From positions 1 to 64,000 of the forward strand of contig NW_026252160.1 in assembly GCF_025399195.1 (NCBI RefSeq): a stretch of DNA of 64,000 bases, in the 5' to 3' direction. Below, one piece after another: positions 29,013 through 40,560 of this stretch. Origin of the DNA: Umbelopsis ramanniana AG (taxonomy: Eukaryota > Mucoromycota > Umbelopsidomycetes > Umbelopsidales > Umbelopsidaceae). A program made the position numbers and the translations under genes. Every line of letters starts with the position of its first letter. Position 1 is the stretch's first letter. Below the pieces are notes generated by a model. The model was given only the letters and a program-made list of their open reading frames with translations. It searched no databases and was not told the origin of the DNA.

Positions 29013-30631
29013 ATTTCCTTCATGAGCACGTGCTTAGATCACAGGCCAAGTCAATCGATACAATAGGCTGTTGAAGGATGCTAAATGCCGTTCGTCCTCT
29101 CGATTTACCTTATCGACTCGTTTTTTACTAATTCCTCGCTGGATCTCATTTCTGCTATCACCTCCCTCCAAACTTACGCCTTACATTCCAGAGTAGCCCG
29201 CCTGGGTCACACACTGTATAATAAACTTGCATCTACTTCTGTTCATCCGGTTTTGTCACACCCATGGAGTTCATTGTACCACCAACAGTGGTCATAGGGT
29301 TCCATTATGAACAACGCACCGTGCCTGCCTGCCCAAGATTTTGTAGTGTTGTTTTCCGAGTTTTAGCTACGTACTGAAAAAGCCATTCGCGGCTGTATGT
29401 ATCTGATCTTACTGTGGTCATGAGTGTTGGCATACATTGCATGAGAAATCGAGAATAAGACTTTTAAAACCGAATGTTTACGATCTCTTGAAATACTCAT
29501 TCGTGGTTCTTACACAGCCGCTAAATTCGGCTCATTACACCGTAAACCTCAGTTATCTGCCTAGCAGTTGTAGAGGGTTCCAATTTCTTTTTTTGCTGGT
29601 GTGGCAGGATTAAAGCAAGTGGAGGAGATATACCCCATTCTACCATGCACCTGAGTCGGCGACATGCTTTAATCATGCAAGGGAAGGCGGAAGGACGATC
29701 ACGCTTTAACATAATTTGTATCGGAAGGGCGGACCAATCTGCGCTTATAAAAATTAGCTACTGATCTTTACTGCCCGATGTCGTTCGGTGACCTGCCGTT
29801 ATCGGTAAAGTCTATAACGTAGATTGGGAATACGCCGTGACACAGTGCATAACATGCTCATCCTCTCGCACAGAAACAATTTCTATAGACACTGGGAATC
29901 GATTTGCCAGCTAGGAGACTCTGTTAGGCTGATCAATGTTTGCTTCGTACACCAACGCTTTTTTTCCCCAAATGTTCTCTATGTTGACGTGACTGCAATC
30001 ATGCATTGAAGCGATATTCCGCTCGCTCAAACAGTAGGTCACGATTTGACAACTGGACAAAGTACTGTTTCTTTTTCTAATTTGGAGCAGCAATATGCTT
30101 TGTGAGCATGAAAGTACTCGGATTGCCAGCAGCAGAACATGCGGAGGAGCTTCCATGCTGCCTGCGTCTTTGTCTCAATTGGATGTCATTCAGAATAATG
30201 ACACCCGATCATTATTTTGACAGTTGCGCTTTGTGAGAGGTAGGAAGTACACCAGATGTGGTGAACCGAAGCAAGAGCTCGAGTACAGCATGATACGATT
30301 GGTTACACACATGGCAAAAAATGCACATGTTTACGTGGAGATGGGCAAAAATTATGCAAACAGTAGTGAAGCGGTAAGTAGTGAGCGATAGGAATTATTT
30401 TATTATGAAGGACGTCTAAACATTCGCCCGTATCTGACATTGGGAATAAAAAGAACCCTGCTGTAATTGATGTGTTAATTCAACAGGTTTTCAATGCTAT
30501 CTACGTCACCTTTGCAATAAGATTTGGATTTTTGTTCGCAAAATGGTCGGAAGTCACATTTGCCCAGCCTTTTTGAAACCCCAGTGGCCGGCACTGGGTT
30601 GTTAGGATTCCATACCAATCTCTCGTTTTCC
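29013..30631. other. Long intergenic region without a supported gene
   Basis: This 1.6-kb stretch lies between GCLM and TMEM33. Frames are short and lack family character or a credible exon chain. I found no tRNA-like fold, repeat or transposon remnant. It is long for this compact region. Confidence 0.45.
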
Positions 30632-31792
30632 ATGGCAACGACGTCTCCGGCACTCCCTTTCCAAGATCGCGTTCTCAAACTTGTCAAGGTAAATTGAACT
30701 CTTTCAGCGATGGGCCACGCTCAATCCACTATAGTATTAACATCACTCGCATCTGCGTAGAACCCTCAATTTGCTTGGTTTCTAGGACACGTCGCCGTCT
30801 TGGCTGGCACCTTATTCTACCTTATTTCGCTCATTACCTTCAAAAGTAACTCACGTGCATACTCAGTCGCCTTCATTGGTGCCTTAGTTTCTTATGGTGT
30901 AGTTGTCTATAAATCTCTCGGCGTAAGTACCCGTAGCTAGCGGATCTCGGATCACTGTTTTTGTGGCGCACTAACGCTCATCGTGCAAATTACAATACAG
31001 ATGCCACAAGCCAACGCTCAGTACTTGCAAAAGCTTATGCTCGATGAGAATTTTCAGTACTTTATGCTCGCATTCTACTGGTATTGCAATAAGCCCATTA
31101 CAGGTAAGGCATTGGATGCGGTAAAAGTGTGTGAATAGAGAAACTTTTTTCTGACGTGCGTGCATGACCGACCGTACACAGTTACACTGGTTCCATTCGC
31201 CACCTACTCGGTTTTTCATGCCTCCAGCTATTTGCGTTCCAACGTCATCCCTACACTTTTCCCAGTGGCATCTTCGCAATCCAACGGAGAAGCTGCAGCG
31301 GCTGCTAACAATGCTTGGCAAACCAAGTTCCAACGTAAAATCAAGGCTTGGACTGATATGCGATATGGTACCGCTATGAAATTTGTTGCCCAAGTTGAGG
31401 TCATTGGTGTGATGGGTCGATTGATCCTTGGTGCTATCACGTAAGTGTTCCTTTCGCGATGGGAGAAATTGTTTCCTTCAGGTCTACTACTCCTGATCGA
31501 TCTCGAAAAATTGACCAATGTTTACACCCCCAATCGAACACTCAGTTTCCAAAGCTCTCTGTTGGCCCCTCTGTTATTTGCTCACTTTCTGCGTCTGCGC
31601 TTCCATTTGTCGTCCTATACTCGTGGCGCATTCCGTGATTTGAACAATCGCATGGATAAGTTGTTGTTACCTCCTAACGCTCACCCCTCTATCCCACCTG
31701 CGGTCGGCCATGCTTACACCACTATCAAGGGTTATATAATCAAGTATAGCCAGGCTGGAATGCAGCAAGCCCCTCAGCCTCAACCTCAGTAA
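30632..31792 (+). CDS. TMEM33/Pom33-family transmembrane nucleoporin
   Basis: Four or five exons encode a polytopic membrane protein. It begins MATTSPALPFQDRVLKL and has hydrophobic segments at VAVLAGTLFYLISLITF, SVAFIGALVSYGVVVY and YFMLAFYWYC, followed by VTLVPFATYSVFHASSYL. The basic KFQRKIKAWTDMRYGTAMKFVAQVEV helix is typical of the Pom33/Per33/Tts1/TMEM33 family, which shapes ER tubules and places nuclear pores. The C-terminus is a conserved amphipathic region ending in a Gln/Pro-rich tail. Two AATAAA signals lie about 200 bp after the stop. The family call is firm; localisation is inferred. Confidence 0.87.
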
Positions 31793-31995
31793 ACCAACAA
31801 AAAGTATTTCCATTATTAGGATTTTTAGCGTTCTTTACTGTCTCGCTTATTTCCCCTCTTTCACCTTTTTTTTTGTTTTGGTTACGGTTGATGATGTAAA
31901 TCTGTTGTTTCTTGTTTTTTTATCTGGTACGGGAGATGTTACCCCTCGCACCCAAATAATAGATCATGTCATGGAATATATATTTCATTGCTGTC

Positions 31996-32005
31996 AATAA
32001 ATAAA
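31996..32005 (+). terminator. Poly(A) signals of the TMEM33/Pom33 gene
   Basis: Overlapping AATAAATAAA lies about 205 bp after the stop codon and before the convergent Gfd2-like gene. Confidence 0.45.
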
Positions 32006-32136
32006 ACTGAAAGCATAAAAATGACTAATGGTGACGATAGGGCTTAGGTCGTATTAATCAATGCTTTCTACGGCAAAGGCTGAATCGCAATCGGTACACA
32101 CACTGTGATCATCTTGCGATAAGTTTGGCGCAGTCG

Positions 32137-33449
32137 CTAACTAGCCTGAGCGTTTGTGGACGGGTATTTCTGGCAAAGATGAAGAAATAACTCCATGGTA
32201 TAATGGCTATCATTACCTAGAATGAACATCAATGAGTAAAATGGCGACAAACAAATAGGACCAATCCAAACATTTTGGTGGCATTCATCCACAATCTCGT
32301 TACCTGCATTGTGTAGGCACCATGATTCAAGATTGAGATTATCCATGGAACGGCCGAGAGATGGTGGATTGTGTAGGCTATTGCTGTAGGCACCATACAA
32401 TGTTTCTGTATCCAAGGAAGCTACAACAGCACTACGACTGACATCGTTATGACTACCTCTTCCGCCTGCAACTGGCCACTTGAACTTTTGCATGGCAAGA
32501 AATTTAAAGTCATTCTCCAATCCATGGCCAACCAGAACATAACCGCCATCTCGCCGCACACACCAATCCAAATCTTTTCGAAATTCCGTCAGAGCCTGGT
32601 CTAGCGAAGCCCACACTGAAACGCCAAACATGAATTTGAGTTTTTGGTCGTCCACAAAACGGCCATTGCTCAAATGCCGATAAGTGCTGTTGATGTAATG
32701 TTGATCCATATACCGATTTGTTTGAGAGTCAAACATTGACCAGCCTAGTTCCAGTAAAATTTTATGATCCATTTCGTATACTTCGATATCAAAACTGATG
32801 AAAACATATCGTTTTGAGTTGACAAGATCAGATGCATTCTTCCACATAGCAATGGCATCCCGCAACCGGTCATTGGCTTTGTTCCGTTTCTTGAGTTTCT
32901 GTACAGCTTTGGTGAATTGCTGTGCTGTTGATATGTTGCATGGTGTGATATCGGTATAGACATGTGGCGGTATACCAGATAGCGTCAGTCCACCGCTTGT
33001 CCCAAGATATTCCTGAGAGACATATTCCGCAAGCTTCTCTGCGCCTTTGCTGGACACTAGTAAATCGAAGACTCCGTTTTCAGAGATCCCTAATATCACA
33101 GATTAACTAGGCGATATTTTGGAATCTTCACAGAGCCATGCTCATTTATACCTTCAAAGAATGTAAGATTGCATCCCAAGCCTTGGGGTGAAAAAAAGTT
33201 GTTTCTTTCAAAAAGTGACTCCGGTATAGGCGTGCCTGCTACTTCAGCTTGGGACAAGATAGTAGCTTGTACGATATCCCAAGAATACACTTCCATAAGG
33301 TGGGAGGGGCTTGCCGTTGAGACAAATTTGATCGGAGGACAAAGCGCGATTTCCAAAAAGTCTCTACTTTGCTACTTAAACCTTGGTAAATCATATGTAT
33401 TCAGTACTTTATTTAAAAACACAAAAAATCACTGACATTTATTGAGCAT
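32137..33449 (-). CDS. Gfd2/YDR514C-like DEDDh-type exonuclease-domain protein
   Basis: Four exons (33433-33449, 33152-33363, 32304-33089, 32137-32216) encode 364 residues. The C-terminal half is an RNase H-like fold: first acidic pair in YVFISFDIEVYE, ILLELGWSMFD after it, the second motif in LVGHGLENDFKFL, and the last motif AGNDSHYTMELFL with its His and Asp. These match the Gfd2/YDR514C C-terminal domain seen across fungi. An N-terminal region of about 140 residues has no domain that I recognise. The start is a six-codon first exon, found because the next exon is open but lacks an ATG. Intron 3 (32217-32303) has a length divisible by three and no stop. Nuclease activity is inferred from the motifs. 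Confidence 0.75.
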
Positions 33450-33656
33450 GTCAAACGAAATGATCTATCCGAAAAGTTTACATTTCGCCATTGAAAATAG
33501 AGGAAAGCTAAACGGATTTCAGAAAGTTGGGAACATGCGGCAGGTGCCTCAAGTCAGAATGACTCGAAGGTAATTGAGGGTCCGCAAATTGGTACACGTT
33601 AAAACTCCTCAAAAGTGTTTGTAATTCGTTTTTTGACTTTGCCTCTGATTTCTTCC
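33450..33656. promoter_or_regulatory. Compact divergent promoter, Gfd2-like / orphan small protein
   Basis: Only 207 bp separate two divergent start codons, so the two genes probably share promoter DNA. No motif stands out. Confidence 0.4.
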
Positions 33657-33983
33657 ATGGACAAGATAGAGTTAGGCGATCTCTTTTGGATATACAATGA
33701 CAACGGTCATATCCTTAGTTGCGATTCAACTGGCCCTGTGGTCTTTGTCGATCCGTCCACAGTCAACGCGAATGAACAGCTATTGATGTACTGTGGCCAC
33801 CCACAAAAACCAGACACATTCTACCTTACCTTCAAATACAAACCAGGGTTCCTGGCCGTGAACGAAGAAGGAACATTGAATAACGGTGCGCCACACTATG
33901 AACGTACTGTATTCAATGCGGCGGAATTCCTAAGCGTCTTGGGTCAACCTATCGTTGTAAAGATATCAGATATCAAGCAATAG
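33657..33983 (+). CDS. Uncharacterised small protein, 108 residues, single exon
   Basis: I do not recognise this gene. The open frame starts at an ATG (MDKIELGDLFWIYNDNG) and is intronless. Alternating hydrophobic and polar residues suggest an all-beta protein: FWIYND, HILSCD, VVFVD, LLMYCG, FYLTFKYKPGFLAVNEEGTL. The last segment resembles strand pairs of beta-trefoil domains such as fascin, but that is a guess. It has no signal peptide or membrane segment. The neighbours are a Gfd2-like nuclease (divergent) and ORC4 (convergent). Good codon structure and a defined composition argue that it is real. Confidence 0.6.
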   Translation: MDKIELGDLFWIYNDNGHILSCDSTGPVVFVDPSTVNANEQLLMYCGHPQKPDTFYLTFKYKPGFLAVNEEGTLNNGAPHYERTVFNAAEFLSVLGQPIVVKISDIKQ

Positions 33984-34405
33984 TTAATGTCATTTTTGCT
34001 GTAGCTTGACCACCATGGTCAATTGTAGTATTTCACTCCACATACATACCATCTATTACAGTAACGTTTATTGTAAATTTAATCATAAATTACAGGCTTT
34101 ATGCCTGTTTCTAAATTGTATATCATGTCCCACGACCGGCGGTGTTGGTACCCGAGATTCAGACGATCTCGTCAATGGAGGGAATGAAGACAGCCCACAT
34201 GAGCTGCATTGCGTTCTCGAAAAGGTACTTGCCATCGACTTTTGCTAACAAGGTGTATTTCCATTGGATATTGTAGCGATATCTATACATAGGAGCTTTT
34301 AGAGTGTCAAGCAATCAAGATGCCGCTATCACTCAACCACCAAGTGGGCACAGGGGTCATTCACAAATAGCTCTACAATGAATATAGCGTGGTTTATTTA
34401 CATTA
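33984..34405. other. Convergent intergenic region, orphan / ORC4
   Basis: It holds two 3' flanks. No gene, repeat or RNA element is supported. Confidence 0.4.
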
Positions 34406-36317
34406 TTACAGTGGATTGCCAATACCCCATTTTTTAACGGCCGTTGGACAATCTCTGTACTTCGCGACAGCATTGCTGATCTGGCTAGGTTCTAACATGA
34501 TTTTCATCATTCGATATTCTTTTGGACATTTTGCGACAGATTCGACAGGGCAGACCAGTTCAAAGGACTGCAAGTGTTCGAAAGCCTAAATCGAATAATG
34601 AGAATGTTTTAGGAAAAAAGAGATCATGGTTTAATTGACAGCTTGTTGCTACTTACCTTAAGGGCAACCGCGCGCTTGTATAGTTTCATTCCAAAGCTGT
34701 GTCCACTAGCTTGAGTCATATTCATAAAGTCTTTGTATTCATCATAAACCATTTGAAAGTTAAAGGTTGACGTTTCTCGATCAAGAAGCTTGCCCATGCT
34801 CACAATCAATATGAGCTCCAATAGTGATACGCCTAAGAGAACAAAGTAAGTAAGGCGTACACGGAGGCAATGCATATACAGTGGGATATTCTACCTTTCA
34901 ACAGTTCAGTCTTGGAATCTGCACGCTGCATGATTCCAGAATCATAAAATTGTGTTGCCGTTAGGAATGGGTTCTGAGCTGACAAGGAACTGACGGGCTG
35001 AAACTAGAGTTTTGCGTCAGTTTTTTGTAGGTTTGGTCAATTGGGCCAGGTAAAAAAGTTTAACCTACACATATTTTAAAAACCATGCGCAGATCTTTGG
35101 TCAGATCAAAGATACGTCGAATGACCGCTAGAAATAATGGGTCCTGGAACAAGGTCTGTAAAACTAGGTTAAATTTTGGGGACCACCGATGGCGATTTCC
35201 TTCAAGGACGACTTACATCTAAAGCTTCATTGAAATTACGTATGTAAGTTGTATGATTTTCATCTGTTATGGAGTCAGACATAGGAAGCGACAAAACGCT
35301 CTTCGTCGCGCTAGAAAAATCTCCAAAACTTGATGGCGGATAAAGGTATATCTGTCGATGTGAGAATCGTGACTTTACACGTTTCTCCAATAGCTCCATA
35401 GTGTCCTGTAATCACAATATAGCCAGGTATAGTGGAGAGACATTTAGCTTTCAGAACATTGATTGAAGTCAATGTTTAACTGACTTACCAAGCGACACGT
35501 TAAGCCAATCACGGCAATAGGATTTTGTGAACTTTGAGCAATATCAAAAAGATTATAAAGCAAAGCCTGCTTGGTATGTTGAGCAAATAAATCAAATTCA
35601 TCCAATATGAAAATGACCGGTGTTGTTGACTTTGATCCTGATTTCAGCAACGACAGAAGGAACGCCAGCGATTCAGCAAACGACGTCTATAAGAAGAACG
35701 ATTAGTTAAGGGAGCGAGAGAATAGAGTGTGTGTCAGGAGGAAGACTTACAAAGCTTCTATCTTCCATTTGCGATTCTCGAGTCAACTGTCTCGTGATTT
35801 CTCGTAACGCGCTTCGGTCGTCGGTTTGTATGAGTCCGTTCAGTTCCACCGTCAGGAAATTGTCTTTATGCTCTTTTTGAAGACTTTGGATTACTTTCCG
35901 AACTAATACCGTTTTTCCTGATCCACGATTGCCAATAAGTAAGCACGAATTACTTTCGCCTACTTTGACGGTTTGTTCTAACAAGTGATGCAGCTTGTCG
36001 TACTGTTCTGACAGATTCGAAAGATCAATTGGCAAGGAACGCTCGGAAATTCTGTCCAGAATAGAATTCTTCGCCTCCTGGACGTATGTTGCCAGAGAGC
36101 TATCGTGTTCTGTTACCGGTGGAGGTGTAGATATACCATTCTCTGGCGGGTCAGCAACGTCCGAAGCACGATCTGATTCCGAATCCGAGACCAGGAAAGG
36201 ATTGGATTCGAGAATGGTGAAATCCTGGACTACTGTCTCCAAGTCTTCACTTTGATTGTCGCTAGCGAGACATGATGGTGATGCATCGTCTGCCTTCCGT
36301 TTGCCCAGAATTGTCAT
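34406..36317 (-). CDS. ORC4: Origin recognition complex subunit 4
   Basis: A multi-exon gene for the AAA+ ORC subunit that helps ORC bind replication origins and load MCM. An N-terminal disordered, acidic region (with GKRKADD) is followed by Walker A in [34 protein letters not shown], Walker B in [33 protein letters not shown] and [16 protein letters not shown], all Orc4 hallmarks. The C-terminal winged-helix part includes [12 protein letters not shown] and [13 protein letters not shown], and ends in a basic KKWGIGNPL. The start given is the first in-frame ATG; the frame stays open a little further upstream but without an ATG. Divergent from the lipase gene. Confidence 0.93.
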
Positions 36318-36934
36318 TGGCCGTCGTTCAAACACAGTCGCCAAACCAACAGTAATGCTCAAAAGCTTGTTTTAAAAATTTTCAACGTTAAAATAAACCC
36401 TTCTGACAGCAATTTCTTGTCCTCCATTTGTGTGTACAACGCCTTTAATTTCTATCCATTCTCATATTTTCATGCAGCAGAACAAGATCTTTTTGGTTAT
36501 CTGCTCGTCCAACTTACACATATCTGGATTGACAAGCATCTCATGTTTATGACAGTATCAGTCGGACCCTCAATACGTACCTTCACGTGCAAACCATGAA
36601 AGGAGAGCTTCAAGTCGGCAGACGGGCCAGGGCCATCTGACGACCTCTCTCTTTCCTTTTCCACTCGTTACTATGCTAGACCACCTTGCAGGAAGGCCTT
36701 CAGCAAACTGGAAGCGGACACAAATCATTATTACATTATGTACAAGGTCAGCTAACTCGACGATTCACCGCACCATATAACGCACGACCCTAATATTAAA
36801 TTTACTTAACTTGTCAGCTTATTCTTATTGTTGAACGGAAAAAGATATAGGTGGCCAAAGACCCTGGGGCTAGAAAATAGAACACTTAGTATGCGATGAC
36901 AGCTTAATAATTCGAACACAATGCAAGTATCTGA
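36318..36934. promoter_or_regulatory. Divergent promoter region, ORC4 / lipase
   Basis: 617 bp separate divergent starts. An ATG-initiated frame at 36672 ending near a GT donor could be an extra 5' exon, but none of the possible splices joins it in frame to the lipase. I therefore leave it as upstream sequence. Confidence 0.4.
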
Positions 36935-39015
36935 ATGTCTCATCTTTGTTTTCTCATATCAGAGCAATATGCGCCATGGAGAATCGTGCTGGGCACTTGG
37001 CTAATGTTATACATTACACGAAACGTTCATATTCTGCTCGGTATCGATGGTAAGGTATAGTTTTCAAATGTATCATAGTATTACTCCGTCCTGATAGCTT
37101 TTCGGTAGCTCCTGAACCATTGGCAAGATTGTATAAGCGGAGTTATTTCCGTGGCACTTGGATCTTGACGGCTCTTGATGCGGGATTCTTCACGGCTATG
37201 GGCATCAAACCGACTTGGCTGCGTCATATCTTATCGATCGTCTTTTCCGCCTACTACTTGGTATTTGCAGATGATGCGGAAGAGAAATCTAGAAAAGTTC
37301 GAGCTACCATTACTGTAGAGCATATGAGAACATCTTGGGAGAAGGGAGCAAGTAACCCAATATTAAGCTTCGTTTCTTCTTTATTGCGACCCAAGCTGAG
37401 TATGAAAAAGGTCATTCAGGTGGCCCGCCCAGCCTCTTCAGAAAGAGCCAGTCTTCCGCCTGTTCAGCTGCATCTGTACTATGCTGGGAGTCTAGATAGT
37501 TTAGAAGACCAAACATCCTTGATTTTACATTTTCCTGGAGGAGGATTTGTCAGTATGCCGCCTCCCTGTCATGAAGATGCCATATCACAATGGGCTGCAC
37601 AAACCGGATATTTGATATGCAGTGTCAATTATGGAAAGTCTCCAGAATATCCGTATCCCTGGGCCATGGAAGAATGTTATGATACCTATATCAGCATCGT
37701 TGAGAGCAACGGAAAAGTTCTTGGCCTTCGAGGCGACAAAGAGGTGACGATTGCCTTTATTGGTGACTCTGCGTAAGTGCTTTCCAAAAGATGGGAGCCA
37801 ACGTTTTGCTCTTAACTAATGAAATTGGCGTCCAAAGTGGAGGAAATTTGGCAGCAGGTGTCACCTTGAAAATTCTGGCTCACAATCAGCAGCTTCAAAC
37901 ATCCAGCGTTAACTCTTCTTTTGTCATGACATCTGACGATCCTTCGGCGTCTGTTCATGAAAATCAAGTGATTCCACTACCTGCCGGTGTAATTACTGTC
38001 TACCCATGTCTCAACTTTGACTTATCCTGCTGGATGTCTCCGTCTCAGATCTCACTCATGCGGGCTGAATCTAGCACGTCCTTAAACGCCACGACCATGA
38101 GCCATCTTCTAGAATCCAAGGATCACATGCGCCATCAATCACCGCTTAGTGTAGAGCCCGACTTGGAGAGAAGAAGCCTATGGCGACGTGCACTGGGTCT
38201 AGAGGCAAACCATGCCAAGCGCGGGACCAGTCTAGAAGAGCGGATTAGATTTATGCCTACCCGGGATTCAGTTGATGTATCATCTGCCACGTTAGTACCG
38301 CGTTTGGCAATGACCAGCCGGATGAGTTTCTTCAACGACCGCATCATTACACCTGATCTGGTAAGAATTCTATTGCCAAGAGAGAGTGATTGTTTATGTA
38401 AGCGTATATTGATAACGTTTGCTATTGTAACTAGATGCGAGCCATGGCTATCCGTAAGTATTCCACATCCAACAGGCCGTGACGTGTACTCGCAGCTAAC
38501 TTTTTCGGTTTTTGGGAACTCTTCCCGGTACAGTGTATCTCGGTCCTCACTCGTATCCAGACTTTGACACCGACTATTTGTTGTCCCCCATCGTGGCGCC
38601 GTCTACATTGTTGTCACAATTTCCAAAATTATACATGATGTGTGGAGAAAAAGACCCATTTGTAGATGACACAGTGATTTTTGCTGGACGAATCCGGCAA
38701 GCCAAACGAAATAACGGTCATAAGCGAACTCACCATGATGAAGATCCAGATCATGGTGTTACTGTTCGCATCATGGAGGGCATGAGCCACGCTTTCCTAC
38801 AAATGATCCCGTTTTTACCAGACGCTGACAAGGCTACCAAGGCCATTGGACGATGGGCTCAGCAAATTTTAGGGAGCGACGCTACACGGCCCAAGATGTC
38901 GAAGTCTAGAAGCCTAAGCAATGTATCAGACATTGCTACTAACGAAAAAGATATGATCTATCGACGTCGGAGAGGGTTAGTGGATGGACTGTTTGTCGGA
39001 GTCGGCAGTGGTTAA
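36935..39015 (+). CDS. Hormone-sensitive-lipase-type esterase, membrane-anchored
   Basis: Five exons (36935-37049, 37109-37772, 37838-38360, 38435-38453, 38534-39015) encode 600 residues. A hydrophobic N-terminal segment (IVLGTWLMLYITRNVHILLGI) suggests a membrane anchor, probably ER or lipid droplet. The alpha/beta-hydrolase fold follows: oxyanion motif LILHFPGGGFVSMPPP, nucleophile GDSAGGNLAAGV, catalytic Asp in CGEKDPFVDDT and His in GMSHAFLQM. These are HSL-family features; the enzyme should hydrolyse acylglycerols or esters. A hydrophilic insertion of about 140 residues between nucleophile and Asp contains RRSLWRR, a PKA-type site. An in-frame TGA lies immediately before the chosen ATG. 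AATAAA at 39047-39052 follows the stop. Confidence 0.87.
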
Positions 39016-39046
39016 AGTGGAATTGATGACAGTAACAGCCATAATC

Positions 39047-39052
39047 AATAAA
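39047..39052 (+). terminator. Poly(A) signal of the lipase gene
   Basis: AATAAA lies 32 bp after the stop and 75 bp before the next start codon, so transcription of the two tandem genes must be closely spaced. Confidence 0.45.
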
Positions 39053-39126
39053 TTTCGTTTCCGCTGGCTGGTTTAAAAATAGAGCGTTTTCTTTCTTCTT
39101 GTGAAGTCCCCACTGCACTTTACTAA

Positions 39127-40560
39127 ATGTCAATACATGAAGACGAGGAAGCTTCCTCTACTCCATTACCGACAAGATCTTCACAAGATGTTAGCCCCAT
39201 ACCGGATGCCTCGTCAATACCCTCTCCACCTTCTAGTTCCAAGCATTACCCAGCTCAACCTCCGATGACCATCAACACTGCTAGACCCGCTTTGAGAGCA
39301 GGTGCAGAGTTGCTGGAACTGGTCATCCTTTCTGGACAAAAGATGGGCAACATCAACATACCCGAATTGACCAGCATCAGTGAAGATACCACTGATTTGC
39401 ACACCACCGTGACAACATTGGCCGGCAATCACGTTTTCGTTCGACCGGAATTGCAGTCAACGAAACTATTACACAGCATCTTCCATTCTGCCCATTACGA
39501 GAACTCCTCGTCGATGGATGGGAACGCACCGGACACCAAAATGAGTGTTAGGACTTTGGAGAAACTCAGGCCCTATGTTTCACTCTACTCTGTCCATGAA
39601 CATGTCACACCGGTGTGGGCACTGACCGATAAAAGTTGGCACGACATGGTGATTGTATCACAAGAGTCTTTGAGCGAAAATACGAATCATCGTATTGTAT
39701 CTCTTTCGACGTCGGCTACCTTGTTCAAATTTCAATGGGGCGATCATACATTCCAGTGGGAGCTGAAATCGGCCGACGCAAGACAAGGCGAATCGCAGCT
39801 ATCACCTGTGTTGCAATCGGCGGCTCGAACTTCTAGTCACCGTTCATATGACTTACAATGCTTTAATACGTCCACTCAAGCACTGGTAGCTGAGTTCACA
39901 GGAGGCATGCGTTCATTTGTATTATGGAGTTTGCCGCCTACCTCACCTACCACCAACACTCAGGATACACTCAAAATGCGTGCTATGTTCCCAGATCCAC
40001 CCATCTCTGCTCTCCATGATAAACCCAGAATCTCGACGGAATCCATTCCCAATACCCACAACCCTTTCAAGCCGTCTAACCCCCCCAACGACACCACCGT
40101 GTCTCACTTCGCTACCCACCCCTTCACCTCCCTTTTGATTCTTAGCGGACTTTTGATCAACGATCACGTTTCGTCTCTATTGCAATCACTGGGGGGTGGC
40201 AGCGATGCTTTACGACTGATCATGGATCCCGAGTTCTCTAGAGGTGCCATGAACGAATCGTCCATCACTCGGCCTATGGAGTCGATTTCTGATCCGTATA
40301 TTTCTCGGGGTCGTCACCATCCCAACATTCGCCAACACCTTGATGACGCTTCAAGTATTGCATACACCGACGGGCCAGACGAGAGCGGCTACCGTTCCAA
40401 TTCCAGGTACTCCGTCAAAAGCATAGAGTTGAATCCCGGATGCTGTCGGTGTTATTGGGGTTATGGGTTCTGGTGGACTTGGTGTCCACTCTGCGTTCCA
40501 GGTGGGTGGTGCGAACGAGTCCTTTGCGGCGGGGGACGGCGCAGCAGACGCCGTTGGTAG
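39127..40560 (+). CDS. Uncharacterised low-complexity protein with a probably frameshifted tail
   Basis: I do not recognise the family. A single exon encodes 477 residues as read. The N-terminus is Ser/Pro-rich. A structured part follows (TLEKLRPYVSLYSVHEH, FKFQWGDHTFQWELKS, ALVAEFTGGMRSFVLWSLPP, ATHPFTSLLILSGLLINDH), which faintly recalls fungal tubby-like C-terminal proteins. The last 40 residues turn abruptly Cys/Trp/Arg/Gly-rich (CCRCYWGYGFWWTWC), unlike the rest. In the next frame the same DNA reads as an ordinary Gly/Ala/Val/Ser tail ending in AVGRLS and a TAA at 40568-40570. This points to one extra base in CCC at 40435-40437. It runs in tandem after the lipase and converges on glutaredoxin. 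Confidence 0.72.
   Translation: MSIHEDEEASSTPLPTRSSQDVSPIPDASSIPSPPSSSKHYPAQPPMTINTARPALRAGAELLELVILSGQKMGNINIPELTSISEDTTDLHTTVTTLAGNHVFVRPELQSTKLLHSIFHSAHYENSSSMDGNAPDTKMSVRTLEKLRPYVSLYSVHEHVTPVWALTDKSWHDMVIVSQESLSENTNHRIVSLSTSATLFKFQWGDHTFQWELKSADARQGESQLSPVLQSAARTSSHRSYDLQCFNTSTQALVAEFTGGMRSFVLWSLPPTSPTTNTQDTLKMRAMFPDPPISALHDKPRISTESIPNTHNPFKPSNPPNDTTVSHFATHPFTSLLILSGLLINDHVSSLLQSLGGGSDALRLIMDPEFSRGAMNESSITRPMESISDPYISRGRHHPNIRQHLDDASSIAYTDGPDESGYRSNSRYSVKSIELNPGCCRCYWGYGFWWTWCPLCVPGGWCERVLCGGGRRSRRRW

Noticed and set aside
32137-33099. Single uninterrupted coding exon of 320 codons
   Set aside because: It reads through an in-frame intron; splicing 32217-32303 restores the conserved AGNDSHYTME motif and the whole model then sums to a multiple of three.
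36672-36745. Possible extra first exon of the lipase gene
   Set aside because: None of its GT donors joins the downstream exon in frame, and the ATG at 36935 gives a complete N-terminus with a preceding in-frame stop.
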